A stretch of 64,000 nt of DNA. Origin: Cordilura impudica (taxonomy: Eukaryota > Arthropoda > Insecta > Diptera > Scathophagidae). A program made the position numbers and the translations under genes. Shown here piece by piece: positions 57,641-64,000 of the stretch. The notes below the pieces were generated by a model. That model was not told the DNA's origin, did no database searches, and saw only the letters and a program-made list of their open reading frames with translations. Each line of letters begins with the position of its first letter. Positions within the stretch are counted from its first letter, which is position 1. The DNA lies in NCBI GenBank assembly GCA_963682025.1, contig OY821522.1, forward strand, positions 29,252,959 to 29,316,958, read 5' to 3'.

Positions 57641-57874
57641 TTTTAAAAATATATTATAATTAAATATTAAATTTTATTTCGAAAATTTTTCGAGTTGTAG
57701 CTTTTTTGACTTCTGACAAAAAAATTTTTTTTAAACACCAATTTTTAACAGGGTAAATATTTTATGGTTTAACTACGTCTTTTGAATGCAAGTATGTAGT
57801 AAAAGTAGAACCCTTAAAATAATACTATTTTTTGCAACCCTAAAAATTGCAGTATTTTGTATAAATAAATTAAT
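57641..57874. other. AT-rich spacer
   Basis: No feature recognised. Confidence 0.4.
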
Positions 57875-58636
57875 TTATATTTATATTATTTTTAATATGC
57901 GCTTATTATGGATATACATATACTGAATATATGAATGTTATTTATAGTACTTTGATATTTGCAACAGTAGTAATGTATCAATTTGTAACATTTTCTGATG
58001 TTATAAAAATCGCAGAATATTGATATTGATTTTATATAGTTAGTTTCTTTTATTAATTAACTAACTTAAATATTACACCAAAAAATATGGATATTGGTGA
58101 ATTTTTATATTATTACCACAACGACCATAAAAACAACAAGTACAGCTATGACAAAATAAAAATTTAGAATAGCAATATAGGAAAACATCAACATTTTTCA
58201 ACTTTTCAGTGATTTCTCGGCACCTATAAACTATTGTCATGATTTAAAAAACAGAAACATTCTCATGATGCTAGTGAATCATTCCCACTAACAACAAGCG
58301 CCCTAGCTGTCCTATTGGGAACTTCATCGTGACAGGAACAACATAGGCAAATCATATCTTTTCAAGACTTTTTTACTCCTTCGTTCAATTCTCGGGACCA
58401 GAGGAACCGATTTAGACGATTTAAAATAGCAAACTTCTCAGGATGTTACTGAATCCTTTTTTATGCCAACAAGCAACCTAGTTGCCTGATATCCACAGAC
58501 GGACAGCCGGATAGACGGACATCGCTATATCAACTCCGCTTGTTATAAGGATCACAAATATATATATTTTATGGGGTCCAGATTTTATTTTCAAATTATT
58601 ACAAACGGAATGATAAACTTATATATACCCTCTGCA
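57875..58636 (+). repeat. Family B dispersed repeat, long copy, left of the insert
   Basis: Matches 39000-40130 block by block (ATTATGGATATACAT, CAACGACCATAAAA, CAGTGATTTCTCGGCACCTA, GACGGACATCGCTATATCAA). It ends ATACCCTCTGCA, and family text resumes at 59639 after the 1-kb insert. Confidence 0.72.
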
Positions 58637-59638
58637 GGGAGCAAAAGTTGTATTCATTATGAACTGGCTTGCCAGAGACGTGATACAATGGCCTATAACC
58701 TACCTCCAAGTGGTGCTCCTGGGCAACGCCTAGCGGCTAAAGGTTAAGGAAGGTTAAGGAAGAGAAATGTCTGCCAGTGCAATCCCTCACGGGGGATAAC
58801 TGGTAGTTACTAAATTGGCTAATTAGTAGCGAAGCCTTACCAAAAGCCGCTAAATTTGGTACTGCGGGGAGATCGAATTGCCCAAAAAGAGGACTCTTCG
58901 AATTCTTGCGGATACCAATCGAGCCATAACACTGTAATCTGATAGCCGACTGGTGGATCGTGCAACATCCAGCCAGATGAAAAGGTTGTCACACCCCTTT
59001 AATATATGTGAGTCCAAGTTGAAATGAAGGTATTGTTGGACCACATTACGAACGTGGCACTAGAGGCTTTCGAATCTGATGTGCAGAGGAGATCGCTGTG
59101 TGTGACTAGTAGGGGTGGTTGTGGAGTGGAAGAGCTGGTATATGCGTTGGAAGGGAATGCTGGTATATGCGTTGTTTGGTGGCATGAGTGGAAGATGAGT
59201 CGCAAGATGAATCGGATGCAAGAATGTCGGATGTAGCATGAGTAGAAATCTTTTCGACGATACAAGAGTGCGTGAAAATTGGGTCAGAAAACAGTGTTAT
59301 GGTAAGCAAGGTCAATGCAGAAGTCTTTGACGAACCTTTTACGATCTCATTGGGAACGGCCCCTCGGGGAGTTTCGCAGTGCCTTGTGGTGCCCGTAACG
59401 CGGGCAGATCACAGATCGGTGTGGAGGTGCATCCACCCAGGTGTTGCTAGCTCTAAAGCAAAAGAGTTTTAGATAGGCTCGACACAATAACAAAGTGTGG
59501 AGTGATGCCGTGAACATCACTCCAGCTTGTAACCGTCATATGGCGGGGCGAAGGCAAGACGCATAGTATCTCTCCATGTGCTAAGACCACCGTGTGGTTA
59601 AGTCGTCAAGACAGGCACGCACGTAAAACCCGTATGAC
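58637..59638 (+). mobile_element. 1002-bp retroposed segment with 12-bp target duplication
   Basis: ATACCCTCTGCA occurs at 58625-58636 and 59639-59650, and family B reads through when the segment is removed. The insert is GC-balanced, unlike its neighbours, starts GGGAGCAAAAGTTG and ends CCCGTATGAC with no poly(A). Short frames in it (for example 59272-59472) match nothing I am sure of. A 12-bp duplication points to target-primed retroposition (LINE or a partner using its enzymes). Confidence 0.7.
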
Positions 59639-59881
59639 ATACCCTCTGCAAACTGGAGTGGAGGGCATAAAAACAATGATGCTTAAAAAGAATTAATTAC
59701 TATTTGAAAATTTCATTATTTTTTTACTAGAGTATAAAACCCCTAACTACTTCATAGAACGCCAATGAAATTCATTATTTAACACAGCCGGCATCGTAAT
59801 AATACCCAAAGTTTGATCCCTATAAGCCTGTTTTTAGACCTTAGAAGTCATACGATAATTCAAAAAGAGAAAATTCGAATA

Positions 59882-60005
59882 ATTCTTGTCTACAAATTAT
59901 TAATATTAAAACAAATAAGATATTATATTCGGTGTAGACCGACTGTATGATAATTAAAAAAAAAATACAATCGATCCTTGGCTACAAATTATTAATATTA
60001 AAAAA
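59882..60005 (+). repeat. Fragment of family A terminus between 22-bp direct repeats
   Basis: CTACAAATTATTAATATTAA occurs near 59890 and near 59982. Between them is CAAATAAGATATTATATTCG with GTGTAGACCGACTGTATGA, a worn version of the family A hairpin end. Confidence 0.5.
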
Positions 60006-60079
60006 GGGAATTTTAAATTAATTTTATTTAATATAAAAACACAAAAATAATAAAAACAGGTAAGAAACTAAAGAAAGAA

Positions 60080-61455
60080 GCTTCAATTTTTAATTTTTAG
60101 TTTTTAATTTTTAATTTTCAATTTTTAGTTTTTAATTATTAAGTTTTAATTTTCAATTTTAAATTTAAAATTTTAAATTTTTAACTCTTAATTTTTATTT
60201 TTTAATTTTTAAGTTTTAATTTTTAATTTTAAATTTTTTATTTGAAATTTTTAATTTTTAATCTTTAATTTTTAAATTTTATATTTTCAGTTCTCATTTT
60301 TCAATTCTAATTTTTAATTTTTTATTATTAATTTTTCGTTTTTAATTTTGCAATTTTTCATTTTTCATTTTCAATTTTCATTTTTCATTTTCCATTTTTG
60401 AGTTTTCTTTTTTAAATTTTCATTTTTCATTTTCCATATTCCATTTTTCAATTTTCAATTTTAATTTTTCATATTACATTTTTTATTTTTCAAATTAAAT
60501 TTTTCATTTTCCATTTTTCATTTTCCATTTCTCATTTTCCGTTTTTCATTTTTCATTTATATTTTTAAATTTTCTCTTTTCATTTTCCATTTTCCATGTT
60601 TCATTTTACATTTTCCATTTTCGATTTTTCTTTTTCCATTTTTCATGTTTCATTTTCCATTTTTAATTTTCAATTTTTAATTTTTAATTTTTAATTTTTA
60701 ATTTTTAATTTTTAATTTTTAATTTTTAATTTTTAATTTTTAATTTTTAATTTTTAATTTTTAATTTTTAATTTTTAATTTTTAATTTTTAATTTTTAAT
60801 TTTTAATTTTTAATTTTTAATTTTTAATTTTTAATTTTTAATTTTTAATTTTTAATTTTTAATTTTTAATTTTTAATTTTTAATTTTTAATTTTTAATTT
60901 TTAATTTTTAATTTTTAATTTTTAATTTTTAATTTTTAATTTTTAATTTTTAATTTTTAATTTTTAATTTTTAATTTTTAATTTTTAATTTTTAATTTTT
61001 AATTTTTAATTTTTAATTTTTAATTTTTAATTTTTAATTTTTAATTTTTAATTTTTAATTTTTAATTTTTAATATTTAATATTTAATTTTTAATTTTTAA
61101 TTTTTAATTTTTAATTTTTAATTTTTAATTTTTAATTTTTAATTTTTAATTTTTAATTTTTAATTTTTAATTTTTAATTTTTAATTTTTAATTTTTAATT
61201 TTTAATTTTTAATTTTTAGTTTTTAATTTTTAATTTTTAACTTTTAATTTTTAATTTTTAATTTTTAATTTTTAATTTTTAATTTTTAATTTTTAATTTT
61301 TAATTTTTAATTTTTAATTTTTAATTTTTAATTTTTAATTTTTAATTTTTAATTTTATATTTTTCAATTTTCATTTTCCGTTTTTCACTTTTCAATTTTC
61401 ATTTTCCATTTTTCGTTTCTCATTTTTAGTTTTTCATATTTCAATCACTAACTAA
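60080..61455 (+). repeat. T-rich satellite: AATTTTT heptamer core with CATTTTC-like flanks
   Basis: From about 60660 to 61352 the unit AATTTTT repeats nearly perfectly, close to 100 copies with rare changes (AATATTT near 61072). Both edges grade into looser words (TTTTTCATTTTCCA). No frame or promoter claim. Confidence 0.9.
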
Positions 61456-61456
61456 C

Positions 61457-62048
61457 TGATTCGATTTAACGATGTCCGTCCGTCCGTCCGTCCATCCCTC
61501 CGTCCGTCCGAAATTGAAATTGGTGAGAATCGGTCAATGTTCAGACCTAGCCCCCATACAAATGACCCCTATGAAATCGACATAAATTGCCAAAAGATCC
61601 ATATTGTCATATAGATCTTACTCAAATTGGGTTTGTATGCGTTTATTCCATCCATTAATGAGTAGTCTAAAAATGATCCCTGGAACAACTCTTAGTCATA
61701 GGCCCCATATAGAGCTGCTTCCCGATCTTCACTTAAATCTATCAAAAAAACAAAAATATTACAGTGATTCTTCTCAAATTTTGTTTGTATATATTTTTGC
61801 AAAATACAAGAGACTTTACCAAACATAGTCAGGATCGTTCCATTTTTGGGCCTAGTCCCCATATAGATACAGCATCCGATATGAACTTTTTCATATCTGC
61901 AGCCAAAAAAATTAATAAAAATCCCACTCAAATTTGGTTTATGCTTATTTTCTATTTCCAGTTAGTTGGGCCTATGAGATAGGGTCTCTAAACACATGGT
62001 ATAGGGTATCATATAGTCGGTCTCGACCGACTATAATTTTCTTACTTG
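61457..62048 (-). repeat. Family A repeat, truncated copy inside the T-rich satellite
   Basis: Begins in the middle of the family (CTGATTCGATTTAACGATG, then (GTCC)n) and ends with the hairpin (AGTCGGTCTCGACCGACT) and TTTTCTTACTTG. It holds the unfilled TATATATTTTTGC site used to define the mariner insertion. Satellite text resumes at 62052. Confidence 0.85.
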
Positions 62049-62149
62049 TTTAGTTTTTAATTTTTAATATTTAATTTTATTTTTAATTTCAATACGAAGA
62101 ATTACAACGTATACAACATATCTTAAGAAAAACAACAAAAATTTATTTT

Positions 62150-62440
62150 TTCAAGAGTTTTTGCAAAGTTTCATTCATACCTCGTGACCCCTTTGACCGA
62201 TTTTGACGACTTTAAATAGCAATTCCTTTGGGATGTTACTAAACGATTTTATACAAAAACGGCGTGATCGTGATTTCCTCAGATAGACGGACAGCCAGAC
62301 ATACGGTCATCGCTAAATCAACTTCCGTTGTTATAATGATCAAGAAAATATATGGTTTTGGGGTCTCCAGAATTAGTTTCGATGCGTTACAAACGGAATG
62401 ACAAACCTATACATACCCTCAGCCACTGAGTTGTGGAGCC
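62150..62440 (+). repeat. Family B fragment
   Basis: AGATAGACGGACAGCCAGAC, TTGTTATAATGATCAAGAAA, GATGCGTTACAAACGGAATG and ATACCCTCAGCCACTGAG, the 3' end of family B. Confidence 0.7.
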
Positions 62441-62529
62441 TGTAAAGATATGTTTCTTAAAATACAATAACGCACACCATAAATCGTATAATAATTGTTT
62501 TTTTGTTTAAAATTCAGTTCATTATTTAA

Positions 62530-63115
62530 ATGTTTATACATATTTCTTAATTTTTCTTTTTTAATTTTCCGTTTTCCATTTTCATTTTTTCAATTTTAAT
62601 TTTCATTTTTTTTCCAGTTTTTATTTTTCATTTTTAATATTTAGTTTTCCATTTTCCATTGTTCATTTTCCATCTTTCATTTTCCATTTTTCATGTTTAA
62701 ATTTTCAGTTTTCATTTTCCATTTTTATTTTCCAGTTTTCATTTTTCATTTTCCATTTTTTATTTTCCATTCTCCATTTTTGATTTTCTATTTTTCATTT
62801 TTCATTTTCCATTTTAAATTTTCCATTTTTCATTTTTCATGTTTCTTTTTCCATTTTTAATTTTTCATTTTCCATTCTACATTTTTCAATTTTCATTTTC
62901 AATTTTCCATTTTTCATTTTCTATTCTCCAATTTTCATTTTAGCCTTTCTTTTTCCATTGTCCATTCTCCATTTTCTATTTTCCATTTTCCATTTTCCGT
63001 TTTTCTTTTTTCATTTTCCATTCTCCATTTTTCATTTTCTAATTTCCATTTTTCATTTTGCATTTTCCATTATCCATTTTTCATATTCCATTTTTTCTTT
63101 CATATTGGCGATTTT
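62530..63115 (+). repeat. CATTTTCCATTTTT degenerate repeat
   Basis: Loose repeats of CATTTTCCATTTTT with AT drift, related to the outer parts of the 60-61 kb satellite. The open frame here reads FHFPFSIFHF repeats, an arithmetic effect. Confidence 0.85.
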
Positions 63116-63334
63116 TTTTATTTATTTTTTTTACGATAAAAAAATATGTGGCAATACTACTAACATAGATCGTGGTAGTTGTGTTTGTTGGTATGATTGT
63201 ATCATTTTTTTGGGGGGCTTTTTTGAACTGTGGATGTTGTTGTACAACTATTGTGTTCATGCACTAAAATATTACTACAAACACACTGGGTTTTATGTTT
63301 TTTTAAAAGGTATCTACAAATTTTTGCTCGCATC

Positions 63335-63612
63335 AAAGCACAGTGATGCCCGATTTAGCCCATTTTCAATACCAACCTGCTGGGAATTATGGCAAATAAT
63401 ATTACTGTAACCTTAACCCAGTTAAACGGTTTTTTGTGAATGAGCGTGATTTCAACAGATAGACGGACATCGCTATATCGACTCGAGTTGTGATAAGGAT
63501 CAAGAATATATATATTTTATGCGGTCGGAAATTAGTTTTCCGATGCGTTACAAATGGAATCACAAACCTATATAGCCTCTGCCACTGAGGTGTGTTGGGT
63601 ATAAATAATGTT
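63335..63612 (+). repeat. Family B fragment with intact 3' end
   Basis: CAGTGATGCCCGATTTAGCC, AATACCAACCTGCTGGGA, ATAGACGGACATCGCTATAT, GTGATAAGGATCAAGAATAT, CCGATGCGTTACAAATGGAA and GCCACTGAGGTGTGTTGGGT. It parallels 22540-22765. Confidence 0.72.
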
Positions 63613-64000
63613 CTTGTCAAAGATCTCAAGACTAATCATATCCCGCCATTTTTTGTCCGACTACTCACATTAATATATGAATGGACTCGTACACAGTGTG
63701 AAGCCTTTTTCTATTATAGTAGCCCAGCTATATGATATTATATATTAACTTTTTATGGTCGGTGCCGCGCCCACTGCTCCGACACGCCCATTTTTCTTCA
63801 ACTAATTTATGGGCTCACGCAATGACCCAAGGCTCTCATTTTTACAGTACTCCAGATATATACCATTTGATATTGCCAGGGTTGCCAGGTGAAACCTTAA
63901 AGAAAACCGGACAAAATTTTAAAATAAATCTATGTTGTAAAATTTTACAATGTGATTTTTATTTTTTATATTTTTCATTCTGCGATGTTGCTTTAAGCAG
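63613..64000. other. Unassigned DNA to window end
   Basis: No open frame or repeat partner noticed. Confidence 0.4.

Noticed and set aside
62958..63410. Open frame with FHFPFSIFHF repeats
   Set aside because: Arises from the CATTTTC simple repeat and runs on into family B sequence.

Overview
This looks like nuclear DNA of a higher fly (Diptera, Brachycera; a calyptrate is my best guess). The basis: the C-terminal exons of an ankyrin gene match Drosophila ankyrin closely, a captured cytochrome b5 exon is fly-like, U1 snRNA remnants match the fly U1 sequence, and the mobile elements (copia, gypsy/mdg1-like, BEL/Pao, jockey, rosa-type mariner) are typical of fly genomes. The DNA is very AT-rich. 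The only host gene I can support is ankyrin, at 14.25-16.57 kb; almost everything else is repeat.

Layout. 1-12.19 kb: one huge array of a 21-bp unit that reads as a heptapeptide (MFSEIxx), with higher-order periods near 2.25-2.31 kb. 12.19-13.96 kb: a BEL fragment fused to a copia 3' half with its LTR. 14.25-16.57 kb: three ankyrin exons. 16.83-20.64 kb: a decayed LINE on the minus strand, interrupted by a GGTGTC-ended DNA element. 21.3-23.14 kb: short repeats and a Penelope-like remnant. 23.145-33.600 kb: an LTR-to-LTR gypsy element. Its gag is split by a 1.4-kb solo LTR (4-bp target duplication TGGT), and its 3' region by a palindromic pair of 'family A' repeats, one of which holds an apparently intact rosa-type (DD41D) mariner.

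34.095-37.423 kb: a DNA transposon with about 445-bp terminal inverted repeats, CACTG ends and TTA duplications, coding for an arthropod-wide transposase-like protein I cannot name. 38.67-42.4 kb: family A and B repeats and a 409-bp MITE. 42.43-56.81 kb: a BEL/Pao element acting as outer shell for a nest of insertions. Family A sits between its gag and pro; an 8.4-kb block splits its RT. That block holds a second unnamed transposase-like fragment and a jockey LINE with an 11-bp target duplication. The jockey is itself split by a 2.35-kb insert with a 7-bp duplication carrying exon 1 of a cytochrome b5 gene.

56.8-64 kb: a LINE remnant ending in a TAA repeat, a tandem U1 snRNA-derived repeat, family B copies (one hit by a 1.0-kb retroposed segment with a 12-bp duplication), an AATTTTT satellite and related T-rich repeats.

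Target-site duplications and related uninterrupted copies inside this same window give a relative order for many insertions. No tRNA, rRNA or CRISPR was seen. All retroelement reading frames are broken; only the mariner transposase looks intact.
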